Below, one piece after another: positions 19,815 to 31,964 of a stretch of DNA of 64,000 bases. Origin of the DNA: Timema cristinae. Taxonomy: Eukaryota; Arthropoda; Insecta; Phasmatodea; Timematidae. The stretch's first letter is position 1. Every line of letters begins with the position of its first letter. The notes under the pieces are model-generated. The model worked only from the letters and a program-made list of their open reading frames with translations, was not told where the DNA came from and searched no databases. The stretch covers positions 85,590,284 to 85,654,283 of the forward strand of contig JBCFYV010000012.1 of NCBI GenBank assembly GCA_039000515.1, read 5' to 3'. The translations under genes and the position numbers were made by a program.

Positions 19815-20728
19815 GAGCCTATTTCCACGAGCGTATTTAGCAGCGCTGCTAACCCCGTAGCAACGCTGCTGTCGTGCTGCCAATATTATACCCATGTTTC
19901 CTTCTAAGATTTCAGTAATAAAATCACATTTTTGGCCATTTTGGTCCCCCCCTTCTCCCTCACTCTAACAGGAATAAATATGATTTTTATGCATTATATA
20001 AATTGCTGGTTATTATTAAGGAGACTTGTAAATTAATGATGCAATATACGTAATTCACAATAATTCACAATAAACATAGTTGTACATTAAATATAAATTT
20101 ATTGTATTAAATTGGTAAAATTTAGAAATTTATAACATTATAATATATTTTTAAATTTACTCACGATTCAACTTCCCCCATTCTTTCCTGTCTCTCTCTC
20201 TGTATTACGTAAGCATTGTTCGGACCTCCTCTTACCGCTAAGCTCTTTACATAATACATAGATTTAGAATAAACTTTCCGCACAATGATTCCCATGATCT
20301 TGTTTTTCTTGCTTATGGCTGTGTTCAGATGACTTTGAATCCCAAGTGGCTGATAGCATCTCTATCTCACTAATAAACATTTCCACATCTAAGCTCTCAA
20401 AGGATTGTTGGGATGACATTTTATAGTAATAAATAATACTCTAATTGTTAGAATAGCACAACAACGTGTGGCTCTGATTTTAAAAAGTCGTGCGTATTTC
20501 TGCCGCCCGTTGAAACAGGACATTTAATTTAATGTATCTACACTGGCAGCGCAGCTAGGAAACGCTGCGGCTAGTCGCAGGACGGGAGATCGTGCATGGC
20601 AGCAGCGCTGCTAATTTAACAGCAGACGCTCGTGGAAACACAATCATTTAAAACAAGGTATCGTCAAGCATCGCTGATAACAGCCACGTGGCAGCAGCGC
20701 TGCTGAATACGCTCGTAGAAATGGGCTC
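19815..20728. mobile_element. PIF/Harbinger-type element, transposase lost
   Basis: Terminal inverted repeats begin GAGCCTATTTCCACGAGCGT (left) and GAGCCCATTTCTACGAGCGT (right, reverse complement), continuing into AGCAGCGCTGCT. Flanking trinucleotides are TCA and TTA, near the 3-bp TWA duplications usual for PIF/Harbinger. The interior carries a broken MADF-like gene. No transposase frame remains. Confidence 0.75.
20150..20419 (-). pseudogene. Broken MADF-domain gene of a Harbinger element
   Basis: From ATG at 20419 a 51-codon frame reads MSSQQSFESLDVEMFISEIE then ...SATWDSKSSEHSHK and stops at 20264. The FI-x-E-[IV]-E...LWD-type opening fits MADF (Myb/SANT-like) domains, in which the second Trp is expected about 20-25 residues later. 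That part (RSWESLCGKFI) is present in the next frame, so one frameshift separates the two helices. Known PIF/Harbinger elements encode such a DNA-binding protein beside the transposase. Non-functional here. Confidence 0.5.
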
Positions 20729-20744
20729 TTACACGCTCGTAACT

Positions 20745-21350
20745 TAACACCAACACGCCTGCCAGTCACAGAGCTGTAACCTGCTCATCAGCACGGTATA
20801 TCGATTTGCCTATACGATCATGATATTATCACTCAATACCAACACGCCTGCTAGTGATAGGTCAGTAACCTGCTAATCATCACGCTATATCGGTTGCCTA
20901 TACGATCATGATATATCACTCAATACAACACGCCTGCTAATCATAGGCCTGTAGCCTGCTCATCATCACGGTATATCGGTTGCCTATACGATATGATATT
21001 ATCACTCAATACCAACACGCCTGCTAATCATAGGCCTGTACCTGCTCATAAACACCGTATATCGGGTTGCCTATACGATCATGATATTATCACTCAATAC
21101 TAACACGCCTGCTTGTCATAGGCCTGTAACCTGCTCATCATCACGGTATATCGGTTGCCTATATGATAATGATATTATCACTCAATACCAACACGCCTAC
21201 TAATCACAGGCCTCTGCACATCAGCACGGTATATCGGGTTGCCTATACGATAATGATATTATCACTCAATACTAACACGCCTGCTTGTCATAGGCCTGTA
21301 ACCTGCTCATCAACACGGTATTTCGGGTTGCCTACACTGATAATAAAGCG
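20745..21350 (+). repeat. ~85-bp minisatellite, about 7 units
   Basis: CACGGTATATCGGGTTGCCT + ATACGATCATGATATTATCA + CTCAATACCAACACGCCTGC + TAATCATAGGCCTGTAACCT recurs. Units are well conserved, so the array is fairly young. Confidence 0.9.
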
Positions 21351-21367
21351 AATATAATACTATGTTT

Positions 21368-21620
21368 AAGGGGACGGCCAGACTGGGCGAGCGAGCGACT
21401 AAAATATAAAATGGAACACATTGGTTGTAATGAGAGGTGGCCAGACTGGACCGTGCGTGCTCGCGCCGGAACAGTCTAGTTTACAGGCGTTAGGCAATGT
21501 TATTGTATGTTGGTTCATTGAGTGCTAGGGAAACTTCTCATTTTGACATTTTTATTATTATCGATAGGTTTGGTAAACTTGCTACTAACGGCTTAATTTA
21601 ATTGGTAAGATCATAAACAG

Positions 21621-21661
<41 letters not shown>

Positions 21662-21902
21662 CTTACATGTTAAAATAATTCAATATTATAATCAAATTAG
21701 GCCTTTACAAATAATAATCACCATTAGTGTGGAGAGAGGATGATAAAACCACAACAATAAATCACTTGTCAAAAACCACCCTCAGTTCATTGAGTCAAGA
21801 TTCGAACCTTTGCCTCCTTCTCAACAACTATCGAGAGCTAGCTGCTAATCACGCGCTCTCTCGCCAGTTATTCGCTCGCTTGTCAGTCTGGCCGAACCCC
21901 TA
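21368..21902 (-). mobile_element. TIR element F, copy 1, with SINE-like insert
   Basis: The left end GGGGACGGCCAGACTGGGCG and the right end, reverse complement GGGGTTCGGCCAGACTGACA, are inverted repeats rich in GCGAGCGAG. The interior, reversed, matches 42885-43349: a tRNA-like segment with B-box AGGTTCGAATCTTG, then TTACCAATTAA and CTATCGATAATAA-type sequence. It is a non-autonomous DNA transposon carrying captured SINE sequence. A TA repeat has expanded within it. Confidence 0.75.
21625..21660. repeat. (TA)n microsatellite inside element F
   Basis: About 17 TA units, at a position where copy 2 (43140-43150) has only a short TACATATAGG stretch. Confidence 0.9.
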
Positions 21903-22740
21903 CTCCTCGCAGCCCTATAATGTTTTGTTGGTTATTGAGAGATTATTATATGCCAACATAACTGATGTAAAGTTGTAGCTCTGCTTCTCATTGTTCATGA
22001 GGAGATGTATATGTTTTTAGTCATCCCTATTTGTAATACATAACATCAACATTAAGTTTGGATCGCAGGTAGTATAAAAGGACAATAACAGCCATTGTGG
22101 TTATGGCTGCGGATATCTAGAGAATCAATAATTGATACTTTTATATCTATAGTATATTGAGCTAGACCTCCATGTGTTTTACAAAATAGCTTAACCTTGG
22201 CATTAAATTACCAACACTATCACCAGAAATATTGTTATATCTCGTTAAATAGACAAACATATAGACAATAATATTATATATATTTATACTCTACTCATCT
22301 GAAATATGAGCATTTTATTCACGCTGATAAGGTATAATTGAAGAAAGTAGGATGTATAATAGGTATGCCCGTTATTTCAAGTAGGAAGATTGGGACATCA
22401 TTTAGGTATAAAACATTAATTCACCCAATTGGGATTAGAGCCCCAAGCTCTCAGTCAGTAGTAAACCAAAGTAGATGAGCCCGAAATTTGGTCCACGTGC
22501 CCACCGATCCAGCTCTTAGTGACAGATTTAGAAACTAGCTCAACGTAGGACAACAACACTATATTAGTCTGATTTTGGTAGGAAGAACATTAGAAGTTAG
22601 TTACTAAAGTTATTAAAATAATTTTAATATTTTCATACATCAAGTCATGCTATCTGCAGCCATCACTTTTTATAGATATTATCAATACCTATAAAATACA
22701 CAAATAACAAAGTAATATGTTATTAATATAGGTCGCAAAT
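21903..22740. other. AT-rich spacer with one SINE-B head remnant
   Basis: A minus-strand tRNA-like remnant lies at about 22385-22510 (CCCAATTGGGATTAGAGCCCC, CCACGTGCCCACCGATCC). Nothing else was recognised. Confidence 0.35.
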
Positions 22741-22936
22741 AAATATGTTTGCATTTTCTCTACTGTTCTTCCAACCAAAATCAGGGTATAGTCTTAAACA
22801 CCCATCAGTACAACCAAGAATTGTATTAGCTGAGTATAAGAACGAACATAGACAGATAATAAATCATTGTAGACACCACTTATGCATTAAATATACTGAT
22901 ATATATGTATTGCAACTGTCCCCTCTGTCCACTCAG

Positions 22937-22979
22937 CCATGGGGATGGCTCCTTGTTCGCATAGAGATGTCAGTGAGGT
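22937..22979 (+). other. Possible small exon, weak
   Basis: A good acceptor (TGTCCCCTCTGTCCACTCAG, ending near 22943) precedes CCATGGGGATGGCTCC, and GAG|GTGACC could be a donor about 40 bases on. The coding potential of so short a stretch cannot be judged. Confidence 0.12.
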
Positions 22980-23817
22980 GACCGCCCGTGCCTATCAGCT
23001 ATCAATCTGCCCGATTGATTTGTGGAACCAATAGAAGTCATGGATAGAGTGACATCCTCGATACAAGCTTGACCCTCCTACCCTTGGTTCACCCTCTCAT
23101 ACAAGGGGAGAGAAGGGAAGTGGCAATATTTAGACGATACAGGGGGAGGGGGAAATTTATCCATACTTTTCATGATGAAACTTGATAGGGGAAAAAAAAT
23201 TAGAATCTAATCTAATTTTTTGAGAAATAAAAACACTTTACGTTTTGATGAAAGATATATATACGTAAAAAACACACACACAGATTTCCAGTAAATTAAT
23301 TATTTGAAGGTCATTACAACACGTTGACTTTCTTTGTAATAAAATAGCAAACCTCATGAATGTACTGTAATTTATTTTTACACCACGATGTAGAATTGTG
23401 TGATCGATATTGGTTTTTCAAATTTCTATACTCATAGAAATAACCGCATTGACGCAATATATATTCCAAGTTATCACACCTCAACACAATATATCCTTCA
23501 AGTTGTCACATCTAATATATCCTTCAAGTCGTATCACCTTCACACAATATATGAGCATGTGATGGGTATCCGCTCGAACCTCTAAGAGGATACCGTTCCG
23601 TTTAGACCCAACGACTACTTCTTGTTACACAAATTATGTATATATAATTGCTCATGTATGCCTACATACTGTATACACATAGATTACTAGCACTTTGATA
23701 AGCGATTAAAACAAGAAAAATAATATAATAGTTGCTTGGTTTCCACATTGAAATTATTCTAAAACCTTAAATATAAATTAATCGAACGTTTCTCAATATG
23801 AGTCTATTCAAATTCAA

Positions 23818-24058
23818 ACCAGCTTCGGTGGCTGAATGGTCTATGGCATCACTCTTATAGAAGACAGTCAATGATGATTGAGGTTCAAATCCTGGTTGGG
23901 TGTACTAGGAGTAGTTTTTACTGAATGGTTACCCACTCTTTCTCTACGAAAATATGGGTTCATTTTCTCTAAATTATACCTTACTAATTCCTAATCAATT
24001 AACGTATATAATATGTATGCCTATAGCCCAAACGGATAGTGAGACGCGGTGAAAAAAT
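23818..24058 (+). mobile_element. SINE-B, nearly full length
   Basis: Head CCAGCTTCGGTGGCTGAATG, B-box AGGTTCAAATCCTGG, TGGTTACCCACTCTTTCTCT, AATATGGGTTCATTTTCTCT and tail AGCCCAAACGGATAGTGAGA + CGCGGTG. Confidence 0.8.
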
Positions 24059-24529
24059 AATTAACTTCAGTTCTTATGAATTGTCCTAGCTATGGACAAA
24101 GCACTTAACATGTAGTCATAACTCAGATAAGTGATAGACTAGTAGGTTCCTAGGTATCAGGATGACGTTGCACAGTGACAGTACAGCTGGTATGGAACCA
24201 GGGATCTTAGACCTGAAGTCTACTTCCTCTCAACTGTCCCTGTAAATGGACACATAAATAATAGGTCTCCCCCTACCTATTTTTTACTCCCACAACTCGG
24301 TGGTAAAGTTAGTCCAAAACTAACTTAGTTTATGACTCTTAAGTGGTGCAAGCAACTCTACACTTCCTCCTTACGGGGGTAATTAATTGAGTTTAAGAAA
24401 CACAGCACCAAGTACCCGCAATTTCATCGGTTGAAGAGTTAAAAGGATGGTGAGGGGGTAGGTAAATTTGGTTTCAGATATTTGATTCGTGCACTAGTTC
24501 CTTTCCTTAACGCTGCTCGTGCCAGTGAC

Positions 24530-24605
24530 TAAGTGGTTAGAGAGGCTAACCACGGACAAGAGGGGTGTTGGTTTGACTCGTGTGTGTGATCATTATTTAT
24601 AAATA
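24530..24605 (+). mobile_element. tRNA-like SINE head
   Basis: A-box-like AGTGACTAAGTGGTTAGAGA and B-box-like TTGGTTTGACTCGT. No SINE body follows. Confidence 0.35.
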
Positions 24606-25089
24606 TCTTTAAAAATACTGCGTGAATGTTGGTGTCCTAGAAAGTAAGTTTATAAGTAAATATTCCTGTTTATGTGTACAGCTTATTTCCATGTACAGGA
24701 CGTTAAAAAATAATCGGTGATAACTTAAGGATATTATAGTACTCATTAAAACAGTAAAAAAATATATTCGCACACATAGGCCCACAAACCAACTCACACA
24801 GATATACAGGACAATTTGTCTTTCAGTAGTAAAATATCAGGATAGAAAATTAATGTCATTTATTTGGCACACATTTGTTGCCTTATCACAAGAAGGGGTG
24901 TCCTACATGTTGTCCTTCTATTTCTACACAAATTCACATCTTAGAATCAGACTGTTAAGTCTTCTTGGAAAAATCCCTGGCTTCATTAAAATCGTCTGAC
25001 AACAGTTTTAAACTCGTTTATGTAAGTCTAATACGAGTAAATCATTTATTGGAGATGAATACACTAAATTCTTTAAGTATCTCCATAAA

Positions 25090-25300
25090 AATAAGTCCAG
25101 AGGATCAGGAAACCAGAGGGGGCCTTGCGACTTGAATTCCTCGACCTAGTTGAAAGGCCCCACCGATCCTTTGACCTTAATCCTTTGGACTACTTTGGGA
25201 ATACTCAAAGAGTTAAATGTTTTCGTCTCCAATACAAGATCTAGCAGACCAACAACAGCGAGCTGAATACGGTTGTCAGATTATTTTAAAGAAGCCAGAA
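25090..25300 (+). pseudogene. Mariner/Tc1-type DDE transposase fragment
   Basis: Across two frames the translation reads HRSFDLNPLDYF then LGILKELNVFVSNTRS. This matches the conserved C-terminal catalytic block of mariner/Tc1-type transposases, normally W-P-P-R-S-P-D-L-N-P-x-D-x-F-L-W-G-x-L-K. A one-base shift separates the parts and stops follow, so it is a decayed fragment. No terminal repeats were found around it. Confidence 0.55.
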
Positions 25301-25309
25301 CCATTCCTT

Positions 25310-26100
25310 GGGATAAGGTACATAAACCCAAACTACATATAATTTGTATCCAACTTTTTACTAAATTCTTGTTTCTGTGTGTGTGAGTTTGTTTGCTTGT
25401 ATGTTTAGTAATAATTTGTTTGCTTATTTTAATCAATAATACGAGATCACAAAGTTCTGAATACTTTTTTTTAACACCTGGTATTACAAATTAAAATTGA
25501 TAGTGTTGGGTGTTGCTGCCCTAGGTTAAGTTAGTTTGTCAGTCTATATCCCTGTTTTTTTATTCATCCTGTTACTCGGATATACTATTAATGTGTGCAA
25601 GAATTATAAAATATTCCAGTTAAACTGACGGTGGAAATTGTCTTAAATTAAGGCCTATATAGTTTAAAAATGAAGCCTGGACACGGGAAATGAACTCGGG
25701 ATCTTTGTTTATCGCGTTTATTCGATACCTCTGAGCTATTTGGGAATTTTTCTGTGCGCAGGATAATTCTTCATTCCTAGTTTAAGGTTGAGTCTGTGAT
25801 GAATGTGTGAACTCATTGGCTTCAAGAACTTTCATTGAGTCATCCATGACTCGGAATTGGAAACTATATTTAATTTGATTGAAAATATATAGCTTATCCT
25901 GATGTGGTTTTATCCGTAAATAAAGTCAATTTATACTTACATATATCGGCAACCGTGTACAATTAATTTTTGTATGAATGATAGCAAAAAGAGAAACCGA
26001 GTATCCGGTGCTTGTAATCCAACGGTAGTTCTAAAATCTAAGGAATTCACACGTGCATCGAAGACTCTGCCCTAATCAATGAGTGACCCTGGGCATGGGA
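25310..26100. other. No gene seen; AT-rich
   Basis: A minus-strand tRNA-like remnant may lie at 25675-25740 (GAACTCGGGATCTTTG). Otherwise no recognised content. Confidence 0.35.
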
Positions 26101-26104
26101 TAAT

Positions 26105-26190
26105 TCATGGATAGTTCAATGGGAGAGCATTGGTATGCTAATCCAAAGGTCTTGGATTCTATTACCGTGTTCAGATGTCATTTTTCAACT
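26105..26190 (+). mobile_element. tRNA-like SINE head
   Basis: ATAGTTCAATGGGAGAGCAT resembles a tRNA D-arm with A-box and CTTGGATTCTATTACCG a T-arm with B-box. The spacing suits a tRNA, but the acceptor stem does not pair convincingly. Confidence 0.35.
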
Positions 26191-26543
26191 ACATTGGTTA
26201 GTTTATTTGAAAATGTTTTATTTAAGTAAAAATAATATAGAATATAACTAGTAGTTCTATGAACAGTTTACCTCGCTCTTCCCATTAAAAGAAAATTAGG
26301 TACAAAAAACAAAATGCCAAGAATGGTGTCATATTCTTATCGTTACTAGTCTTAATGCCTCTCTTTAAATTTAAAGATGATATATTTTCTTGGTGCTAAA
26401 GTTAGACAGAAAACAAATTAATATTATGTTCAAGACGTCTATCTCGCAAATTATGTTAAAATAAAAAATAAATACGCCCTGGGCACTCAATCGATTGCTT
26501 GGAACTATACATTCAAATAACTTGATATAAGCTATTTTTTTTA

Positions 26544-26582
26544 TTTAGCACCGCGTCTTACTACCCATTTGGGCTATACGAT
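26544..26582 (-). mobile_element. Isolated SINE 3' tail
   Basis: TAGCACCGCGTCTTACTACC + CATTTGGGCTATACG is the common SINE-A/B tail alone, in reverse. Confidence 0.7.
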
Positions 26583-26589
26583 ATCAGCT

Positions 26590-27710
26590 ATTAAGAACAA
26601 ACCCTTTTTAGGGGCAACCATATTGAAATGGATAATCAGATTTAAAATCTACGTACTAAGTTCTGTACATACATCGTTCGACCTAAGATCAAAGAATATA
26701 CCTGCCAAATTTCTTTAAAATTTACCCATGCAATTAACACTTTTAACGTGTAAAAAGCTCCAGATATCTGAAAAGACAGATGAAATTCCAAGTGGTCAAG
26801 TTAAAACAGAACCATGGTAAATGGAATATACGAACCGTTTAAAATAAACGTCCATTTTAAGATTCTTTTTAAAATTCTTTACAGATATTCAAAGAAAATG
26901 ACACATCATGTACATATATATCAGACAGAATTTTCTTGTAAATATTTTGACAAATATTATTATTGTTTGTAAACTTGAATACAAATTAGAGCTAGAATAT
27001 TTTTGAAAACACATTAATAATCTGTTCTCCCTTGCCATTGAAACACATGTCCTTGTTTTTCCACATGCTTTATTTTAAGTCAACATTATCTAGATTTTAA
27101 AAAATCCTTACAGAATGTCACCTGAATTAATATTGGACATATAGCTCTGTCACATGTGATCACTCCCTCCCTACTCCTCCGAAAAACATCTAAAGCTCGT
27201 GTTCTATTTTGTGTTATTTATATTTTGACTTGTTCGGGACGAAAGCTATCAAAAGGCCGCTTAGTTTACGATATAAAAATATGAATTATGTAACGTTCTG
27301 CCGCTTTATTATGTTCACATCCAGAACAAAAAAAAAGTTCATTGTTTCTCTATGTGCCAGGTGAAGTACAGTGATGCACATCAATATATTTTATAAAAAT
27401 ATCAATACACAAGTTAATTTTTTTTATTGGTGCCCTAGTACTTTAGAGATAATTGTAATTTTAAATTAATTAAACTATAGTTTATTCATATAGTAAAATT
27501 AGGCAAGGGTACATTTAGTAAGTTTATAGCTACAAACAAGCACTGGTAGATAATCCAGTTTACACTTAGAATATTAATGTAAAAGTAGCCTACAATAAAA
27601 TAAAGATTATTCGCTCAATTCACTTAGAATAAAACAGATTAAAGTGTTTTTTTACGAGCTTCACAGATTTATTTCCCAGCATTCCACGATTTTATGATTC
27701 GCTTGAAAAA
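26590..27710. other. No gene seen; very AT-rich
   Basis: No exon, repeat family or RNA gene recognised in over 1 kb. Confidence 0.4.
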
Positions 27711-27713
27711 GTG

Positions 27714-27768
27714 TGTATGTGTGTGTGTGTGTGTTAGAGAGAGAGAGAGGGAGAGAGAGAGAGAAAGG
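27714..27768. repeat. (GT)n(GA)n compound microsatellite
   Basis: GTGTGTGTGTGTGTGT passes into GAGAGAGA with one G run. Confidence 0.9.
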
Positions 27769-28149
27769 AAGGAAGGGATGATTTAAGAAGATGGAGGTAT
27801 AATTTAGGGGTCCCGGCATTTACAACTTTCACGCATATGCTGGTTAGTGATATGTATTTTATTTTAAATCTAGTAGTTTTATCAAAATTCTTCAGCGTGA
27901 GGCAGTTCGTTAATCGTAAATAATAGTGAAAGAGGTTTCTAGATCTTGAAGTGATCCTAATACGTCTAGTCAAAGTAATAATCGATCCAAGGAACCAAAA
28001 ATAAACCCCCACTCAGCATGTAACGCAACATGTCTGAACAAGTGGAGAGGCTATCAAGTATTTGCTAGTAAATACGTTACAATATCAGTACTGATTATAA
28101 TCGTTTTAAAACGTTTCATCATCAACTGAACAGCCTGTGGCCGAGTCAG

Positions 28150-28335
28150 TTTAGCAAAATGTATCTTCTTCTATCCTTCCACCATTCGTCTCCTCTTGCT
28201 TGCACACTTTCTGTTATCTGCTTCTTCCATGTCTTTCTTGGCTTCCATGCAGTCATTTTCTTACATATAGTACTTCTTCTCCATAATTTTCTTTGGCATC
28301 CTCTGGCATCTAAAACGTTGAACCCGGGAAAACAA
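28150..28335 (-). pseudogene. LINE reverse-transcriptase C-terminal fragment
   Basis: On the minus strand the frame includes KPRKTWKKQITESVQARG and EWWKDRRR. This fits the closing segment of non-LTR reverse transcriptases (RPRKTW...L...RG...A..R..WR). The frame stops just after, and no upstream RT core is present, so it is a 5'-truncated remnant. Confidence 0.5.
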
Positions 28336-28619
28336 AATGGCCAGAGGAAATTTCCAATGCTAAAAATGTTAAGAGCTTGGGAAATCATACTTTGTAAAAC
28401 AAGGACATTACATTCTGTTGTGATCAACCCAACATCTTAAGTCAGGTGCAATTACTAATCACCTAAATATGCTTGTGTTGTGTTCTTATGATTATTAATA
28501 TTTTGAGCTACACTTATTTTTGATATATTTATTATTATATGGAGATAAAATTGTTAATAAAGTTAAGTAATTATTCATAAACTTATAAGAGGTGCTCCTA
28601 ATTTTAATCTCTATCAACC

Positions 28620-28875
28620 CCTCAACAGTGGTCATGTGAAAAAAGGCGTCAGTTTCGCATTGTCTGGTTACCCTATGACAGGGAGATCAGGATTAGGATA
28701 TCAACCGGGTGTATTGAGGTGTTTTTTTACTATTAAATACTCGTAGTTCCCCACTCTTTCTCCACGCAAATGAGAGTTCACTTCCCCTAAATTCTTCTTA
28801 ACTCATCATAGCCCCATCCGTGTGAATATGTGGACATCTAGGACGGCTAGTAATACTTGGTGCACGTGTAAAACA
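28620..28875 (+). mobile_element. Degenerate SINE-B
   Basis: Head region, GGGTGTATTGAGGTG + T-run, CCCCACTCTTTCTCCACGCA, AATGAGAGTTCACTTCCCCT and tail GGACGGCTAGTAATACTTGG. Confidence 0.65.
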
Positions 28876-29615
28876 TGTATCTTATTAGTATTTCTTTTAT
28901 GGAAGTTTATTGATTAGGATTATTGTAGGAAATAACGTTTAGAAAATACAAAATTATTTTTTGTGGCCAACATTAGCATTATGTTACTATATTATTAGTA
29001 TTTATTATCTTTATATATTGATAATCTATATTAAAAGTGAGAGCTGCAGATCATATGACTGTCACTTTTAGTATCTTAATCCCACGTTTGTGGCGAATGT
29101 TCCTGCTTACAGTTCAAATACTTTGAGCGCCCTTTCTTTAATGGATTTGAGAACATTAGATTAACCAGCGGATTAGGTTTTCAAGATCTTGTTTCTTCCA
29201 TAATAATGTAATATTAGGGAAGGGAGATCACTTGTCTAGTAAATTACCCGACATACCTAACGCTCCTCAATTTCCGACAACGACGCCGTTATTAAATAAA
29301 CGTTCATTCTACCATATTATTAAACTCGAGACAGAGAGACGCTTTTAATTCAGTACCATGGTGATAAAAAGGTTATACTATCATAAGACTTACAAACACA
29401 CTTGATCTAGGACAACACTTAATATTACAACCCGAACTAGACGTCAAGGAGAGTGAACTTATTACAATACGTTCTTTAAAATAGTGTCATCATTTATCAA
29501 ATTGACAAAACATTTGTGAGACGGATGAGTACAGTACTATTTTTAACAACTTTTAACTGTTATAAAAAGCCAAAGTTTCCGTGAACGAACGATACCAACA
29601 TAACCATGTCAAATG
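28876..29615. other. No gene seen
   Basis: AT-rich; no repeat family or exon recognised. Confidence 0.4.
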
Positions 29616-29623
29616 ACCTTGAA

Positions 29624-29675
<52 letters not shown>

Positions 29676-29928
29676 TAGCATCGCATCTTACTACCCGTTT
29701 GGGTTATACGCTTTAAGTACTAACTACGCTAATGGATTGGGAATTGAGAAGGTTGAATTAGAGGAAGTGAACCCGCATTTGCGTGGAGGAAGAGTGGAAA
29801 GTCATTTAGGAAAAACCATCCCCAGTTCACCCGACCGAGATTCGAACCTCGATCTCCCCATCCTCGGAGATCGATCTCAACACGACTAGCGCGTTAGCCA
29901 ACTACGCCACCGAGGCGGGTACCTTGAA
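29616..29928 (-). mobile_element. SINE-B, full length, young
   Basis: Direct repeats ACCTTGAA at 29616-29623 and 29921-29928 flank a full SINE-B with a 50-bp ATT tail. It is nearly identical to the copy at 9074-9331. Confidence 0.95.
29625..29676. repeat. (ATT)n microsatellite = SINE-B tail
   Basis: About 17 ATT units at the SINE 3' end. Confidence 0.9.
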
Positions 29929-30604
29929 ACACATCACAAATAAATAAATCTCAATATAAGATTTGACCAGTCTCTCAACGGTACATATATACACGAGTAT
30001 TTTTTCATATGCTCTCTTTCTAACACCCCAAATATGGTTCAATTAAGTAAAAAAATACAGCCTGCCCAAGAAAATAGGGTCCGTGACCTCTGGCTTTGTA
30101 CCAGGCTACCACAAATATACCTAATAACATAGTGAACAGTAACTATGATTACGAGACAAATTAGAATAGTTCAGTGGTGTAACATTGGCGTGCAAAGCCA
30201 ACAAGTCAGGAGGTTTAACGCCCTGTCAAGGTTTTTATTTTCACTTGGTCAAATTTGTTTCCTCAATCAGGACAGATCTTGTGGACAACCATCACGTATA
30301 AGTTTGTGATAAACATGTATTTAATATAAAATAAAGTTGGGTGTTAGGTTCTCATGTCACAGGTTATTTTGGTGCTATAATTCGCGCTATTACCTCAAAC
30401 CTTCATTTATAAAGTACGCTATACATCATGCATCACATAAGTATTCCAAGGACCGTCAAAATATTTCTCTTTCTATCTCTCTGATGGTAGTCGTCATTTG
30501 TTATTTCAACATGGCAGCATGTAATCAAATAACATGAGTACATTCGTGCTCTCAGACTCCAATCGATATTAATAATTCATATCAACACACTTCTTTTCAC
30601 TCTT

Positions 30605-30665
30605 CATCATTTCTATATAAATGTATATATGTAGTATATATATAAATGTATATATGTAATATATA

Positions 30666-30711
<46 letters not shown>

Positions 30712-30712
30712 C
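30605..30712. repeat. Imperfect (TA)n tract
   Basis: TATATA interspersed with TGTATATATG units, then about 22 clean TA. Low-complexity open frames on both strands arise from it. Confidence 0.9.
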
Positions 30713-31022
30713 ATTTTTCCAAAGAGAATCAATGAACATACCCCTCACCTTCTCCAAGTTCCTTATTATTGAGATTTTACGTTTCTTAAAAACATTTGAT
30801 CAGAATCTACTCTCTAAACCCCCCTACCCCCCAAATTACCTCGTCTCATCCCGTATTTTATCGCAGATGAAATCCACGTTTCACTCAGGAATATTGAACA
30901 CTATAAAATTAATGTAATGGTTGTTAGGTTCATGTGAGTAGAGTTCCATCATACTTTGTATTTATTATGAACTTATTTGTAAGGACTTATTCATAGTTAT
31001 AGAAGTGAATGATTTTTAAAGC

Positions 31023-31298
31023 TTCAAATTATATATATTTTATTTAGCACCACTTCTTACTACCCGTTCGGGTTACACGCTTAAGTACTAATTACACTAA
31101 CGGGTTCAGGTTTGGGAAGGTTGAATTTAGACGAAATGAACGCAAATTTGCGTGGAAGGAGAGTGGAAAACCATTTAGGAAAAAACACCCCAGTTCACCC
31201 GATCAAGATTCGAACCTCGATATCACCGTCCTCTGCAGTCTAGTTCAAAATTAAACTAGCGCTTTAGCTAACTACGCCACTGAGGTGGGTTCAAATTA
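31023..31298 (-). mobile_element. SINE-B, full length with target duplication
   Basis: TTCAAATTA at 31023-31031 and 31290-31298 flank the element. The shared tail ACCCGAACGGGTAGTAAG, body and head with B-box GGTTCGAATCTTG are all recognisable. Confidence 0.9.
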
Positions 31299-31307
31299 GA
31301 TGTAATC

Positions 31308-31565
31308 GAAATCCGCTTTGCTAGTCACGTGGACTAATTATAAGGTTTATCTAGCCTGTTTTTCTACCAATGGGAAGGACGGGGTTAGAATCCCACCCAG
31401 GTATACTGAGGGTGATATTTTTTTTTATAAATGGCTTCCCGCTGTCCCTCCACACAAAGGCGAGTAAATTTACTCTGAATTATAACTTCCTAATCCTCCC
31501 ATTCCATTTGCCTGGTTAGAATACGTATACCAAACCGGTTGGGTAGTAAGACGGGGTGAACATAA
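31308..31565 (+). mobile_element. SINE-B, older copy
   Basis: B-box-like GGGTTAGAATCCC near 31386, GTATACTGAGGGTGATATT, CCCGCTGTCCCTCCACACAA and tail GGTTGGGTAGTAAGACGGGG. Confidence 0.65.
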
Positions 31566-31852
31566 ATATGTAAAATTCTCAAAAATGTCTAGCTCAATTC
31601 TGCAAAGAAATATCCATTTTAAATTTCAAGCCTTTCTGTCCGCTAGTTCAAAAGATACATCAGCGAATTTTGAAAATTTTCAACCCCCCTTTAAAACCCT
31701 AGAGGTTAAATTTCACTAAAACCCGTCTTATTTCTTACCTCGGGCCTAAAAGGAACCGCCACGCCGTGTTTCAAGCTTCAAACACAGATATTGAGGAGAT
31801 ACTGTGATGGATGACTGAGTTTCACCATTTATTATAGAGATATATAATCAAA

Positions 31853-31887
31853 TATATATATATATATATAATCAAATATATATATAT

Positions 31888-31919
<32 letters not shown>
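31853..31919. repeat. (TA)n tract
   Basis: Two clean TA runs split by ATAATCAAATA. Confidence 0.9.
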
Positions 31920-31964
31920 TACTTTATAACTTTTTAAATAATATTTTAAGAGCTCTACATAGTT

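Noticed and set aside
26105..26190. tRNA gene
   Set aside because: D-arm and T-arm look reasonable, but acceptor stem bases do not pair; kept as SINE-like debris.
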